This document shows, in pieces, positions 5,748-5,865 of a stretch of DNA of 5,865 nucleotides. The stretch comes from JAJOKK01 sp965370555 (GTDB taxonomy: Bacteria > Bipolaricaulota > Bipolaricaulia > UBA7950 > UBA9294). Where the stretch lies: positions 1 through 5,865 of the forward strand of contig CBDUVB010000075.1 in NCBI GenBank assembly GCA_965370555.1, read 5' to 3'. The number at the start of each line of letters is the position of its first letter. Positions within the stretch are counted from its first letter, which is position 1. The position numbers and the translations under genes were made by a program. Under the pieces are notes generated by a model. That model was not told where the DNA came from. It saw only the letters and a program-made list of their open reading frames with translations, and did not search any database.

Positions 5748-5757
5748 AAGGAGGTGA
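5748..5757 (+). promoter_or_regulatory. Perfect Shine-Dalgarno of the next cassette gene
   Basis: AAGGAGGTGA (5748-5757) matches the full anti-Shine-Dalgarno sequence of 16S rRNA, and GGAGG is seven bases before the ATG at 5762. Placed 21 bases after the attC core, it marks the short leader usual for an integron cassette gene and supports the reading frame that follows. Confidence 0.8.
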
Positions 5758-5761
5758 AAAA

Positions 5762-5865
5762 ATGGGTAGATGTGTTGCTGGCAATCCTCATTGCCCTGGA
5801 GTTGGTACGTGGTCAAACTCATCTTCTACAGTTGCAAATTTAAAGCTACCTTCAGAAGGGCATTA
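5762..5865 (+). CDS. Start of a second cassette gene, unknown product (runs off right edge)
   Basis: From ATG 5762 the frame is open for 34 codons to the window edge. The visible part starts MGRCVAGNPHCPGVGTW and continues with a serine-rich stretch. Two cysteines lie at residues 4 and 11, with an NPHCPG motif between the second cysteine and its neighbours. No signal peptide or membrane segment is visible and I do not recognise a family. It begins 35 bases after the R' core of attC, behind a perfect Shine-Dalgarno, as expected for the next cassette in an array. By hand count the DNA from 5728 to the end is about 41% GC, clearly lower than xpt-guaA, which points to a separate origin. Most integron cassette products have no known function, so its anonymity is not surprising. 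Confidence 0.7.
   Translation, partial: MGRCVAGNPHCPGVGTWSNSSSTVANLKLPSEGH

Noticed and set aside
5597..5791. Minus-strand reading frame across the attC site
   Set aside because: It reads through the attC hairpin and the tail of the OLD gene; it is a by-product of GC-rich inverted sequence with no ribosome site.
3712..5865. Gabija (GajA plus GajB) system
   Set aside because: The OLD protein resembles GajA in layout, but no UvrD-like helicase partner follows; the next frame begins after an attC and shows no helicase motif.
1..5865. CRISPR arrays, tRNA or rRNA genes, insertion sequences
   Set aside because: No regularly spaced direct repeats, cloverleaf sequences, rRNA landmarks or transposase motifs were seen on either strand.

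Overview
The window comes from a bacterial chromosome of moderately high GC, read from raw sequence only; the phylum cannot be fixed. It splits into an ordinary housekeeping part (bases 1 to about 3257) and an accessory part (about 3258 to the end). In the housekeeping part the minus strand carries the first 216 codons of uvrB, the nucleotide-excision-repair helicase, running off the left edge. Divergent from it lie a 64-residue two-helix membrane protein of unknown function, then xpt (xanthine phosphoribosyltransferase) and guaA (glutamine-hydrolysing GMP synthase). The last two form a short metabolic line: xanthine plus PRPP gives XMP, and XMP plus glutamine and ATP gives GMP. Gaps of 48 and 41 bases on one strand suggest cotranscription.

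After guaA comes a 454-base stretch without an intact recognised gene. It holds a 38-codon reading frame starting three bases after the guaA stop, a decayed reverse-strand coding remnant split by a frameshift, an imperfect inverted repeat, and a promoter-like pair (TTGAAA, 17 bases, TAGTAT) pointing at the next gene.

The next gene encodes a 653-residue OLD-family protein: an ABC-type ATPase joined to a TOPRIM nuclease domain, a class with known anti-phage members. Its stop codon lies inside a 60-base integron attC site (5668-5727) with a GTTAGGC core, a near-perfect hairpin and two extrahelical bases. Directly after attC, in DNA of about 41% GC, a new reading frame with a perfect Shine-Dalgarno begins and leaves the window. 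The best reading is that integron gene cassettes sit immediately downstream of xpt-guaA, and that the first visible cassette carries a candidate defence nuclease. No integrase is visible where one would be expected (left of the first cassette), so this may be an integrase-less attC cluster or a cassette inserted at a secondary site. The left edge of the cassette is not resolved.
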